Made by a program: the position numbers and the translations under genes
Part shown: piece after piece, positions 25,877-34,325 of the stretch
Position numbering within the stretch: the stretch's first letter is position 1
How the letters are laid out: the number at the start of each line of letters is the position of its first letter
NCBI RefSeq assembly: GCF_038397725.1
Contig: NZ_CP151634.1
Span: forward strand, 3,534,001 to 3,598,000
DNA length: 64,000 bases
DNA from: Microbacterium sp. LWO13-1.2
Lineage (GTDB): Bacteria > Actinomycetota > Actinomycetes > Actinomycetales > Microbacteriaceae
Direction: 5' to 3'
The notes under the pieces: generated by a model
Databases searched by the model: none
Told to the model about the DNA's origin: nothing
What the model saw: the letters and a program-made list of their open reading frames with translations, nothing else

Positions 25877-27322
25877 TCAGTACCGGTAGTGGTCCAGCTT
25901 GTACGGACCGTCGACCGGCACACCGATGTAGGCCGCCTGCGCGTCGGTGAGTCGCGTCAGCCGCACGCCGAGCGCGTCGAGGTGGAGGTGCGCGACTTTC
26001 TCATCGAGCGCCTTCGGCAGCGTGTAGACGCCCGTCGGGTACGCGTCGATGTTCGTGTACAGCTCGAGCTGCGCGAGCACCTGGTTGGTGAACGACGCGC
26101 TCATGACGAACGACGGGTGCCCGGTGGCGTTGCCGAGGTTCATCAGGCGGCCCTCGCTGAGGACCAGGACGCTGCGTCCGTTCGGCAGCCGCCACTCGTG
26201 CACCTGCGGCTTGATCTCGACCTTCTCGGCGCCCTCGAGCGTCTCAAGGCCCGCCATGTCGATCTCGTTGTCGAAGTGGCCGACGTTCGCGACGATCGCG
26301 AGGTGCTTCAGCGCGAGCAGGTGCTCGGTGGTGACCACGTCGCGGTTGCCGGTGCCGGTCACGACGATGTCGACGACGTCAGCGACATCGAGAAGCCGCG
26401 CCACCTGGAAGCCGTCCATGGCCGCCTGCAGCGCGCAGATCGGATCGACCTCGCTGACGATGACGCGCGCACCCTGCCCTCGTAGCGCCTCGGCCGCGCC
26501 CTTGCCGACGTCGCCGTACCCGCAGACGAAGGCGACCTTGCCGCCGATCAACACGTCGGTGGCGCGATTCAGGCCGTCCGGCAGGGAGTGCCTGATCCCG
26601 TACTTGTTGTCGAACTTGCTCTTGGTGACGGAGTCGTTGACATTGATCGCGGGGAAGAGCAGGTCGCTCGACGCCGCGAGCTCGTAGAGCCGGTGCACCC
26701 CGGTCGTGGTCTCCTCGGTGACGCCGATGAGATCGGCCGCGATCCGTGTCCAGCGCGTCGGGTCGGCTGCGAGCGAGCGTCGGAGCAGGTCGAGGATGAC
26801 CGTGTACTCGTGCGGATCGGATGCCGCGGCATCCGGAACAACGCCCGCCTTCTCGAAGGCGACGCCGCGGTGCACGAGCAGCGTCGCGTCTCCTCCGTCA
26901 TCGAGGATGAGGTTCGGCCCCACCTGACCGGACGACGACCAGTCGAAGATGCGGTCGGTGCACGCCCAGTACTCCTCGAGCGACTCGCCCTTCCATGCGA
27001 ACACGGGGACGCCGGCGGGAGCATCCGCCGTGCCCGTCGGACCGACGACGACCGCCGCGGCCGCCTCGTCCTGGGTCGAGAAGATGTTGCAGCTCGCCCA
27101 GCGCACCTCGGCGCCGAGCGCGGTGAGCGTCTCGATCAGGACTGCGGTCTGCACGGTCATGTGCAGGGACCCGGCGATCCGCGCGCCCTTCAGCGGCTGC
27201 GCGTCACCGAACTCCTCCCGCAGCGCCATGAGTCCAGGCATCTCGTTCTCTGCGAGACGGAGCTGGTGCCGCCCCGCTCCAGCGAGAGACAGGTCGGCCA
27301 CACGATACTCGAGCTCAGACAT
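25877..27322 (-). CDS. ahcY: Adenosylhomocysteinase
   Basis: A 481-residue enzyme that splits S-adenosyl-homocysteine into adenosine and homocysteine with bound NAD, closing the methylation cycle. Landmarks: substrate region [17 protein letters not shown], the [16 protein letters not shown] lysine/aspartate motif, the Rossmann NAD site [31 protein letters not shown], and the C-terminal LDHYRY that reaches the partner subunit. Length matches the actinobacterial form with an insert. The ATG at 27322 follows a weak GAGAAG site by about 8 bases. No SAH riboswitch pattern is recognisable in the 88-bp leader. Confidence 0.97.
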   Translation of the reverse strand: MSELEYRVADLSLAGAGRHQLRLAENEMPGLMALREEFGDAQPLKGARIAGSLHMTVQTAVLIETLTALGAEVRWASCNIFSTQDEAAAAVVVGPTGTADAPAGVPVFAWKGESLEEYWACTDRIFDWSSSGQVGPNLILDDGGDATLLVHRGVAFEKAGVVPDAAASDPHEYTVILDLLRRSLAADPTRWTRIAADLIGVTEETTTGVHRLYELAASSDLLFPAINVNDSVTKSKFDNKYGIRHSLPDGLNRATDVLIGGKVAFVCGYGDVGKGAAEALRGQGARVIVSEVDPICALQAAMDGFQVARLLDVADVVDIVVTGTGNRDVVTTEHLLALKHLAIVANVGHFDNEIDMAGLETLEGAEKVEIKPQVHEWRLPNGRSVLVLSEGRLMNLGNATGHPSFVMSASFTNQVLAQLELYTNIDAYPTGVYTLPKALDEKVAHLHLDALGVRLTRLTDAQAAYIGVPVDGPYKLDHYRY

Positions 27323-27402
27323 GGCCCCATCTTCTCAGAAGCGGATCGCGTCGATCATCTTCCCGTGCAGGGCGACGGCTGCCGCGATGCGGCCGGCTGA
27401 CG

Positions 27403-27427
27403 AAAAACGCTCAGGCGCGGAGCGCCT
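27403..27427 (-). terminator. Candidate terminator of the DUF3499 gene
   Basis: On the minus strand AGGCGC, a TCC loop and GCGCCT (27427-27413) are followed after five bases by TTTTT (27407-27403). It covers the last codons of the DUF3499 gene and precedes ahcY. The 5-base offset of the T-run makes it weak. Confidence 0.4.
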
Positions 27428-27617
27428 CGTGCCGGACGATGAGCCAGCCCGCCGGCACGGAGACCCGATCGGCGTGCGGAGAGCACAGGTCGTGCGCATG
27501 AGGGTGATTGGCGGCGCCCAGCGGCCCGAGCGCGGCCATCTTGTCGCCGTATTCATACGTGATCGTCGCTACGGCCTCACGCGCGCACGCGACCTTCGAG
27601 CAGAGTCGTCCGTCCAT
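27411..27617 (-). CDS. DUF3499 small zinc-ribbon-like protein
   Basis: A 68-residue protein of the actinobacterial DUF3499 family. It opens with RLCSKVACAREAVATITYEYG and ends with HDLCSPHADRVSVPAGWLIVRH; cysteines C6, C11 and C45 with H49 could hold a metal. The ATG at 27617 is 7 bases after TACTCT and lacks a ribosome binding site, so it is probably leaderless. It is divergent from the metallopeptidase-like gene, as Rv3258c is from Rv3259 in Mycobacterium. The frame remains open much further upstream, but that part is antisense to the neighbouring gene. Function unknown. Confidence 0.85.
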   Translation of the reverse strand: MDGRLCSKVACAREAVATITYEYGDKMAALGPLGAANHPHAHDLCSPHADRVSVPAGWLIVRHEALRA

Positions 27618-27624
27618 CTCTGCC

Positions 27625-27630
27625 AGAGTA
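27625..27630 (-). promoter_or_regulatory. -10 box of a probable leaderless DUF3499 gene
   Basis: TACTCT on the minus strand, 7 bases before the ATG at 27617. Confidence 0.45.
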
Positions 27631-27683
27631 CGGGCGGCGGACGGCGGCGAGCGGATGCCGCGCCGCGGCCCAGGCGGAACGCC

Positions 27684-27689
27684 TAGACT
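27684..27689 (+). promoter_or_regulatory. -10 box of a probable leaderless metallopeptidase-like gene
   Basis: TAGACT lies 6 bases (TTCGTC) before the ATG at 27696. The divergent DUF3499 gene has its own box 54 bases away. Confidence 0.5.
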
Positions 27690-27695
27690 TTCGTC

Positions 27696-28124
27696 ATGCA
27701 ACGTCGACGCACAGCCCGCGCCTCCGCCGCTCCCCGGCGCGGCGCACGGCACGGTCGTCACGGGCGGCTCGGCCGCAGCGAGGTCGTCCGGCCGCCGCTC
27801 GCTCCCCTGGAAGGGCGGATCGACCGGTTCGATCTGACCGTCGGCACCGCCGTGGAGTTCCTCCGCGGCACCTGGCCCGAGTTGCAGGAAGTGCGCTTCG
27901 AGATCGGCGCGATGCCGACCCAGGAGGCGACCGACGAAGTGCCGCGCTGGCACCTCGATCGTGACGCGCGCCGGATCGTGCTGTTCCGCCTGCCGATCGA
28001 GCGCCTGCTCCCCCCGGGGCACGACGACTCCGCCCACCGTCGCATGGCCATCGAGAGTGCCGTGTTCCGAGCCGCCGCCGAGTACGTCGGGCGCGAACCC
28101 TGGGACCTCGGACACGATCACTGA
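27696..28124 (+). CDS. Metallopeptidase-family protein lacking the zinc motif
   Basis: A 142-residue protein. Context (divergent from DUF3499) and the segments RFDLTVGTAVEFLRGTWPELQEVRFEIG and RRIVLFRLPIERL match the small zincin-like family of actinobacteria. Those proteins normally show HExxH near the C-terminus; here the matching helix reads RRMAIESAVFRAAAEYVG, without the histidines, followed by the conserved EPWDLG. It therefore probably keeps the fold but not zinc catalysis. The first 35 residues are Arg/Ala-rich. The start follows a TAGACT box by 6 bases, suggesting a leaderless message. Confidence 0.78.
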   Translation: MQRRRTARASAAPRRGARHGRHGRLGRSEVVRPPLAPLEGRIDRFDLTVGTAVEFLRGTWPELQEVRFEIGAMPTQEATDEVPRWHLDRDARRIVLFRLPIERLLPPGHDDSAHRRMAIESAVFRAAAEYVGREPWDLGHDH

Positions 28125-28143
28125 CGCATCAGCGCTTCACGGG

Positions 28144-29529
28144 TCAGGGATAGACCGTGATGCTCTGCTCTGCTCCAGCACCCGGCCACACCGGCCAGGC
28201 GGCGAGCGCACCGGTCGCTGTCATCGTCACCGCGAGGTGCACCGGCCCTGACGGCCGTACCGTGTAGACGGAGCGTGCGTCGACCGGCACAGCGATCGAA
28301 CCCCCGGCCGGCACGAGGATCGTCTGAGGATCCCCGCCCTCCGCTGTTTCGATGGCGACCGTCGACTCGGCATCCGCGTTGCCGGTGATCAGCAGCTGCG
28401 GGTTCGGCCCAGACGGCACGGCCACGAGCACCTCGGCGTCGATCTCCGGCGCGGGAGTGACCCATGCGAAGTCAGCACCGCGTCCCTGACCGTCCTGCTG
28501 CCGAACAGCGGCGAGGACGGGTGAGTCCGCATCGACCTCGACGGTGTACGAGCCCGCTCCGAGATCTCCGAGAGACACCTGCGCCGGCACATCGGCGGTG
28601 AGCGGGACGAGGAACTCCGTCGCGACCGCGGAGGACTCCCCCACCGGACGCACCGTGACCTGCGCCTGCGCATCGGCATCCGGCGCAAGTATCCGCAGCA
28701 CTGCCATCTCCGAGTCGTCGCCGTCGACCGGGAAGACCTGGACACCGGGAATCACGGGATGCAGCTGTGGGCCGGCGACGGCATCCTGCAGGTCGATGCC
28801 GGCCGGGTCCAGCGTGCGGGTGAGCGAGGACTGCATCATCGCGCGAACCGGGGAGCCGGTCGATGACATGTGGATCACCGGCGCCTGGTTCCCTGAGGCG
28901 ATCGATGCGAGGGGCAGTGCGACCTGCGTCGCCGGCGGAACGATCACGTTGGACGAGCTCCGCTTGTCACCGAAGACCGTGAGCGTGACCGTCGCCGCCA
29001 CGTCGCCGGGGTTGGTGAGAGTCACGATGTCCTCGGTACCGGTGGCGACGCTGCCTCCGATCAGCCACGATTCGGTGAGGGCCTCGCGGCAGGGCGCCGC
29101 GGCCAGACCGGAGAGGTCGGTCTCGGCGAGTGTCACGGACTCGGCCGCGCCGATCAGTGGCGCGCTGCGCCCTTCGACGACGCCCGTGAGTTTGTGGAGC
29201 TCGCCCGCCTGGTCGAGTTCCGGCATCGCCAGAGGTGTGGATTCCGGCACACCGGCCGAGCCGTCGACGGTGAGCCGCGGCGTTCCTGCCGAGTCCATCT
29301 TCAGCGGGTCGCTGGGAACGCGGCCGATGGCGCGGAAGTCACCGCTGCACACCAGCACGGCATCGCCGGGAAGAGGCGTCACATCGGCCTGCGCCGGGGT
29401 GCTCTCGATGGTCGGCCAGGGAGCAGCGACGGCCACCACCACTCCGACGACGCATGCTGCGGCGACCAGCGTTCCGGTGAGCACGCGGGCGCTGGTCGTC
29501 ACGACACGGAAAGCCCGGGTCCCGCTCAT
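28144..29529 (-). CDS. DUF5719 extracytoplasmic protein
   Basis: A 461-residue protein. A membrane anchor or uncleaved signal lies at about 15-38. The remainder is exported and beta-rich, with repeated strands such as DIVTLTNPGDVAATVTLTVFG typical of DUF5719. The gene directly follows the giant membrane glycosyltransferase with a 4-base ATGA overlap, an arrangement conserved in actinobacteria from recall. This suggests that the two act together in cell-envelope polysaccharide work. Its binding partner or substrate is unknown. It is convergent with the metallopeptidase-like gene (19-base gap), with no hairpin visible. Confidence 0.88.
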   Translation of the reverse strand: MSGTRAFRVVTTSARVLTGTLVAAACVVGVVVAVAAPWPTIESTPAQADVTPLPGDAVLVCSGDFRAIGRVPSDPLKMDSAGTPRLTVDGSAGVPESTPLAMPELDQAGELHKLTGVVEGRSAPLIGAAESVTLAETDLSGLAAAPCREALTESWLIGGSVATGTEDIVTLTNPGDVAATVTLTVFGDKRSSSNVIVPPATQVALPLASIASGNQAPVIHMSSTGSPVRAMMQSSLTRTLDPAGIDLQDAVAGPQLHPVIPGVQVFPVDGDDSEMAVLRILAPDADAQAQVTVRPVGESSAVATEFLVPLTADVPAQVSLGDLGAGSYTVEVDADSPVLAAVRQQDGQGRGADFAWVTPAPEIDAEVLVAVPSGPNPQLLITGNADAESTVAIETAEGGDPQTILVPAGGSIAVPVDARSVYTVRPSGPVHLAVTMTATGALAAWPVWPGAGAEQSITVYP

Positions 29530-32500
29530 CGCTTCTCCTCGGTGGTGGTCGACTCCGGATCCGGCGACTCCGGGCTCGGCTCCGAGTCCTCGGCGTTGGA
29601 GCCCTCGGTCTGGGAGTTCTTGGTCTCGGGGTCCGGCTCCTGCTCGAGTGTCTCCTCGCGCGTCGGCGGATCGGACACGTCGACAGGTGCAGCGACCGAA
29701 GGCGCGGACGCCGCATCCTCCGCGTGCCTCGGCAGCACGAGCCGCTCGTCGGGCGCACGTCCGACGATGCGCGACTGACCGCGCGCTGCCCGCCGTGACG
29801 CTCGCGTCGGAATCGAGAGCAGGAGTGCCGCGAACACGACGATCAGCTGCAGCGTGATGACGAGCCGCGCCGTGGCGGTCTGGGCGCCGGTGAGTCCCTC
29901 GCGAGCGGTGGCGTCGGCTTCCAACCGCCAGAGCACGCCGCGATCCGTCGACCCCGCCTGCACGAAGCCGGCACGCTGATCGAGCGACGTCACCGCCGTC
30001 GTACGGAATGCCCTCGCCTTGTCGTCTTCATCACCGGGTATCTGGGCCAGCAGCACGTAACTGATGCCGAGCTCCGCGAGTTCTGCGGGGGCGTCGAAGT
30101 CACGGGCGGAAAGCAGATCGACCGACAGCGCGGTGATGTCGGCCCCCTGGATCTCGGTCGCCGTGGAGAGCATCGTGGTCTGCGCACCGAGCGTCTCGCT
30201 TCCGCCCCAGGCGACTTCGACGGCGAGCCCCCCGTCGTTCTGCGGCGTGAGCACGAGCGTTCCGACCTCTCGATCATCACCGGCCTGAGCGGCGACGTAC
30301 GCCGGCAGAGTCGATGCGGGGCCGTTCGTGAGTTCGGAGCGTTCGGCGTGCACGGCCGTGAGCGCCGGCAGCGCACAGATCAGGAGCGCGAGACCGGCGA
30401 CCGAGGTGGCCAACAGACGCAGACGCGGCATCGTGATCGCGGTGTCGAGGGTGACCAGCGCCGCACCGACGAGACCGATCCAGCCGAGACTCAGCCCGGC
30501 CCCCGGCCAGATCGGCACCGGCGTCCCCTGCACGAAGCTCACCTGAATGCCGACAGCGAGGAAAGCGGTGGCGAGGCCGGTCAGGGTCACCACCAGAAGC
30601 GTGATGCCGGCACGCCAGCGCGGTGAGATCGCCGAGACGAGTGCGAGCAGGGCCAGCGGCGCACACAGAAGTGGTGCCCACACGGCGATGGGTGCTGCGA
30701 TCGGCACGTCGAAGACGACGAACTTCATCCAGCCCGCGAGATCGGTCGTCGGGAACCCCGTGGCGAGCGCCAGCCGACCAACGGCATCCGCTGAGGCGTG
30801 CGGTCCGCCCCAGATCAGCCCAGGATCGCCGAGAAGCGCCCAGAGGCTGCCGTGCTGCAGGTGCCAGATGACGAGCGGCACGAACAGCGCGGCTGCCGGA
30901 GCCGGCAGCCACAGCAGCCGCAGCGCTCCCCGGATGCGGGCCGTGCTGAGCACGAAGCCAAGTGCGATCATCCAGAGCAGCACCAGCGCCGGTGCCAGCG
31001 ACGGCGCGCACGCGAGGACGGCGGCGAACAGGACGGATGCCGCACCGGCAGCACCCCACGAGCGATGCGCGACCACAGCGGCGTGGAACAGCCACGGCAG
31101 CAGCAGGTGCACGAGCACCGCCGCGGGGCGACCATCGGAGAGGGCAGTGAGGAAGGTGGGCGCGAGCGCCCACGCGACGCCGGCGAAGATGCGGAGCCCG
31201 GCGCGGTCTGTGACGCGCGTCGCCGCGAACCAGCCACCGAGCACCGCAAGCGGCAGCGCGAGCACCCACAACAGCACGAGCGCGAATGACGGAGCTCCCG
31301 GCCAGAGCGACCCGAGCACCGCCAGCACGGCGGCGAACGGGTCGGCGGGGCCGACGACGTCGATGCCGAGGCCACGCAGACCCCACGATGCGTCGCGCCA
31401 GAGCGCTCCGATCGTCTGACGCAGCGGAAGCAGAGCGCCGCCGCCGAGCACCGGCCACGCGAGCAACGGCGTGAAGACGCCGATGCTCACGGCGAGCGCG
31501 GCGAGGACCGACCAGGCGCCGCCGCCGGAGAAGAAGTGCAGTTCGCTGACGGCGCCGCTCTCGCTGCCGTTGCCGTCGTCCAATCGACGGCGCAACTGCG
31601 CTCCCGTGACCCGCAGCGGTGCGATGGTCGCCCAGGAGGACGTGCGGAACGAGCGGATGCGGCCCCGGGAACGCGCAACGGCGCCGAACCGGGCCATCGC
31701 GGTGAGGGCGGCGCCCCACTCCGGGAACACCGCCTCTGGGCGCTTTCCGATCAAGTGGGTGATCGAGCGCCAGAGCGCGAGGGGAAGCAGCGCGAGCCAG
31801 TGCAACGGCAGCGCCGGCGCCGGCGCATAGGCGAGCCGGCGGTGCAGTTGCGCGAGCCTGGTGACATATGCGCGGCGGGAGCGGCTTCGCGGGAGCGCGG
31901 CGGGGCCGTCCGGTTGCACGGAGATGCGGGCGGTCGGCGCGAGAACGACACGTCCGCCGCCGAGGCGAGCTCGCACACCGAGGTCGAGTCCCTCGTCAGC
32001 ACCGGCCAGGGCGCGGTCGGGACGGAGGGCATCGCGCACCTCCGAGCGGATCAGGAGTCCGCGGATATCGGCGCCGAGGGCATCGTCCCCCCGATCGTGC
32101 TGCCCTTGGTCGAGTTCGCCGGCGGCCAGCTCGACGGATCGTCCGAGCGCGGTCATGCTGACGCCGAGGGACACGATCTCGCGCTCGTTGTCGGTGTGCA
32201 CCAGCTTGGGAGCGACGATCGCCGCGGATGGCGAGCGCTCCAGGGTTCCGGTCAGCCGCTCCAATGCGAGCGGGTGGGGCGCGGTGTCATGGGCGAGGAG
32301 CCAGACGGCGCTGCCCTCGGTGACGCGCGGGCGGGCGAGCTCGACGGCCTCGGCGAACGAGGTGTGCCCTCGCGCCTCGATGATGCCCTCGACGGTGCTC
32401 GCGACCGTCTCGCTCTCACGGGCGGTGGCGGCATCGCCGCACACGACCAGTGTGATCGCGGCGGCCGGAGTGCTCTGCGAACGCAGCGCATCCAGCGTTC

Positions 32501-32567
32501 GGAGGAGTTGCGCACGGGCTGTGGGGCCGGGGCGCGCGACGATGATGGCATGAACTCGGGCTGGCAT
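29526..32567 (-). CDS. Giant membrane glycosyltransferase (GT2-like plus polytopic domain)
   Basis: A 1013-residue protein. Residues about 1-230 form a GT-A/GT2-type domain (HAIIVARPGPTARAQLLRTLDAL at the start, a WLLAHDTAPHPLALERL metal-site region where DDD is usual). From about 250 there are some 12-14 membrane helices. A long extracytoplasmic part follows, then a last helix near 910 and a highly charged Glu/Ser/Thr-rich tail to the end. Such proteins lie between whiB2 and DUF3499/DUF5719 in many actinobacteria and are presumed to build or transfer a wall glycan. TAGGCT lies 9 bases before the ATG. The DUF5719 gene is coupled by a 4-base overlap. Confidence 0.88.
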   Translation of the reverse strand: MPARVHAIIVARPGPTARAQLLRTLDALRSQSTPAAAITLVVCGDAATARESETVASTVEGIIEARGHTSFAEAVELARPRVTEGSAVWLLAHDTAPHPLALERLTGTLERSPSAAIVAPKLVHTDNEREIVSLGVSMTALGRSVELAAGELDQGQHDRGDDALGADIRGLLIRSEVRDALRPDRALAGADEGLDLGVRARLGGGRVVLAPTARISVQPDGPAALPRSRSRRAYVTRLAQLHRRLAYAPAPALPLHWLALLPLALWRSITHLIGKRPEAVFPEWGAALTAMARFGAVARSRGRIRSFRTSSWATIAPLRVTGAQLRRRLDDGNGSESGAVSELHFFSGGGAWSVLAALAVSIGVFTPLLAWPVLGGGALLPLRQTIGALWRDASWGLRGLGIDVVGPADPFAAVLAVLGSLWPGAPSFALVLLWVLALPLAVLGGWFAATRVTDRAGLRIFAGVAWALAPTFLTALSDGRPAAVLVHLLLPWLFHAAVVAHRSWGAAGAASVLFAAVLACAPSLAPALVLLWMIALGFVLSTARIRGALRLLWLPAPAAALFVPLVIWHLQHGSLWALLGDPGLIWGGPHASADAVGRLALATGFPTTDLAGWMKFVVFDVPIAAPIAVWAPLLCAPLALLALVSAISPRWRAGITLLVVTLTGLATAFLAVGIQVSFVQGTPVPIWPGAGLSLGWIGLVGAALVTLDTAITMPRLRLLATSVAGLALLICALPALTAVHAERSELTNGPASTLPAYVAAQAGDDREVGTLVLTPQNDGGLAVEVAWGGSETLGAQTTMLSTATEIQGADITALSVDLLSARDFDAPAELAELGISYVLLAQIPGDEDDKARAFRTTAVTSLDQRAGFVQAGSTDRGVLWRLEADATAREGLTGAQTATARLVITLQLIVVFAALLLSIPTRASRRAARGQSRIVGRAPDERLVLPRHAEDAASAPSVAAPVDVSDPPTREETLEQEPDPETKNSQTEGSNAEDSEPSPESPDPESTTTEEKR

Positions 32568-32668
32568 GGCGAGGTCAGCCTATGCGGCTGCCGCGGCTCT
32601 CAGGAGCAGTGGACGCGGCGCGCCCGCGAAGCCGGCACCCGAGGTCTCTGCGTCTGCGTGCGAATCTG

Positions 32669-32986
32669 TCAGCTGGCGCGGCGCTTGAGCTTGCGGCGCT
32701 CGCGCTCGGACAGCCCGCCCCAGATTCCGAAGCGCTCGTCATTGTTCAGCGCGTATTCGAGGCATTCGCCGCGAACGTCGCAGGTGGTGCAGATGCGCTT
32801 CGCATCGCGCGTCGACCCGCCCTTCTCCGGGAAGAAGGCCTCCGGGTCGGTCTGCGAGCAGAGGGCATCGGTCTGCCAGGCGAGAGCATTGTCGTCGTCG
32901 GCATCGGTTCGACGAACCCCAGGTACTCCGAGGTTGATCGGATCGACAAACCAGTTCTCCGGTACGTCGGAACGGTATCCCGTCAT
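32669..32986 (-). CDS. whiB2: WhiB2-like (WhmD) iron-sulfur regulator
   Basis: A 105-residue WhiB regulator linked to septation and division in Mycobacterium and Streptomyces (WhiB). Cluster cysteines are C43, C66, C69 and C75; the turn motif GIWGG is at 87-91, and the basic tail RERRKLKRRAS ends the protein. The ATG at 32986 is preceded by GGAG at 6 bases and lies about 43 bases below a strong promoter. The frame opens to 33064, but that start would sit on the -35 box and is rejected. Its place between manA and the giant glycosyltransferase matches the mycobacterial order near Rv3260c. Confidence 0.95.
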   Translation of the reverse strand: MTGYRSDVPENWFVDPINLGVPGVRRTDADDDNALAWQTDALCSQTDPEAFFPEKGGSTRDAKRICTTCDVRGECLEYALNNDERFGIWGGLSERERRKLKRRAS

Positions 32987-33035
32987 CTCGATCTCCAACC
33001 CTGTTTCCGCCCCCCGGCGGGCCGTGCAATACCTA

Positions 33036-33064
33036 ATTACACCCGTGTCATTCGCATCGGTCAA
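33036..33064 (-). promoter_or_regulatory. whiB2 promoter
   Basis: On the minus strand TTGACC (33064-33059), a 17-base spacer and TGTAAT (33041-33036) give one of the best housekeeping-type promoters in the window. Transcription would start near 33029. It supports the downstream whiB2 start. Confidence 0.7.
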
Positions 33065-33143
33065 GTCGCGGATCGTAAAGCCTCAAGCGACTCTTGAAGG
33101 TTCTTGAGCTCTCATCGGCGTGTCGCGGGTCTCGGGGAAGGCC

Positions 33144-34271
33144 TCAGCGCCCCGGAGTCGCGACGAATGCCTCGCCGGTACCGGTGAGCTGCAGCGAGCC
33201 TTCATCGGCCGAGGCGAACACAGCCGCACCGATCGGGACCGGATGCTCCACGGCATCCACGCCCGTGACGACGACGTCGCCGGCGGTGCTGAGGACCATG
33301 GCCGGGCCCGCCACGTCGATGGTGAGCGGCGGCCCGGTCAGCGTGACACGACGCAGGGCGAAGTCCGCGATCGGAACCGGATACGACGTGATGGCTCCTT
33401 CAGAATCGGGGCGGAGCACCGGGACCGCGTCGGTCGTGGTGTCCAGGATCGACAGGAGCTCGGGGACGTCGATGTGCTTGGGCGTGAGTCCGCCGCGCAG
33501 CACATTGTCGCTCGCCGCCATGATCTCCACGCCGAGCCCGCCGAGGTACGCGTGCAGGAGACCTGCACGCAGGAAGATCCCCTCGCCGCGGCACAGGACC
33601 ACGTGGTTCATTAGCAGCGCGACGACCACGCCTGGATCACCCGGGAAGGCATCCGCGACACCGACCACGGCGCGCAGCACCGGCTCCCACTCCCCCGCGC
33701 CCGCATGCGCGGCAGTGCGGGTCGCGGCGATGATCTCGTCGACCTCGCCCTGTGTCGCGTCCGCGAGGAGCCAACCGATGGCGCCTCGCAGGACATCGCC
33801 GGTTCCGTCGAGGCGAGCGCGCAGCGAGGCGACACCCCGGGCGTCGCCGAGAGCGTCCAGCATCCGCAAGGTTTCAGCGACCGAGCGCAGCCCGCTGAGC
33901 GCCTCGAAGCGCTCACTGAGCGCCACGATGAGCTCGGGCTTGTGGTTGTCGTCGCGATAGTTGCGATGCGGATCATCCGGAGCAAGGCCTGCCTCACGCG
34001 CCCAGCCGTCCCGCGCCTGCTCGATCGTGGGGTGCACCTGGATCGACAGCGGCCCGCCGGCCGCGAGGAGCTTGAGCAGGTAGGGCAGTGTGCCGCCGGT
34101 GACCGCATCCAGAGTGCCGCCACCTGCCACATCCGCGGGGTCCCCTGGGTGATCGCCGAACCAGACCTCCGCCTCCGGTGCGCCGGACGGAGCGCGGCCC
34201 TCCAGGCCGGCCAGTAGCGTCGGCGACCCCCAGGAGTAGTCACGCGGAACGTTGGTGAGGCTCAGCAGCAT
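33144..34271 (-). CDS. manA: Mannose-6-phosphate isomerase, class I
   Basis: A 375-residue zinc enzyme interconverting fructose-6-phosphate and mannose-6-phosphate, feeding GDP-mannose for glycans. Metal ligands are expected in SIQVHPTIEQA (Gln and His), in DNHKPELIVAL (Glu) and in the HAYLGGLGVEIMAASDNVLRGGLTPKH segment (His). The catalytic Arg region RGGLTPKHID is intact. The ATG at 34271 follows TACGCT by 7 bases, suggesting a leaderless transcript. The phosphomannomutase gene often found beside manA is not in the window. It is divergent from the first O-antigen-ligase-like gene. Confidence 0.95.
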   Translation of the reverse strand: MLLSLTNVPRDYSWGSPTLLAGLEGRAPSGAPEAEVWFGDHPGDPADVAGGGTLDAVTGGTLPYLLKLLAAGGPLSIQVHPTIEQARDGWAREAGLAPDDPHRNYRDDNHKPELIVALSERFEALSGLRSVAETLRMLDALGDARGVASLRARLDGTGDVLRGAIGWLLADATQGEVDEIIAATRTAAHAGAGEWEPVLRAVVGVADAFPGDPGVVVALLMNHVVLCRGEGIFLRAGLLHAYLGGLGVEIMAASDNVLRGGLTPKHIDVPELLSILDTTTDAVPVLRPDSEGAITSYPVPIADFALRRVTLTGPPLTIDVAGPAMVLSTAGDVVVTGVDAVEHPVPIGAAVFASADEGSLQLTGTGEAFVATPGR

Positions 34272-34278
34272 GGCACCC

Positions 34279-34284
34279 AGCGTA
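34279..34284 (-). promoter_or_regulatory. -10 box of a probable leaderless manA gene
   Basis: TACGCT on the minus strand, 7 bases before the ATG at 34271. Confidence 0.45.
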
Positions 34285-34312
34285 GAGCCACCGCCCGCAC
34301 AGTCCGGCGCTG

Positions 34313-34318
34313 TAGCCT
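34313..34318 (+). promoter_or_regulatory. -10 box of a probable leaderless ligase-like gene
   Basis: TAGCCT, 7 bases before the ATG at 34326. Divergent from the manA box. Confidence 0.45.
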
Positions 34319-34325
34319 GAACGCG

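Noticed and set aside
27323..27410. SAH riboswitch before ahcY
   Set aside because: The leader is only 88 bases and I could not find the conserved SAH-riboswitch core.
32987..33064. Longer whiB2 start at 33064
   Set aside because: It would place the start codon on the -35 box of a strong promoter; the ATG at 32986 has a proper ribosome binding site.
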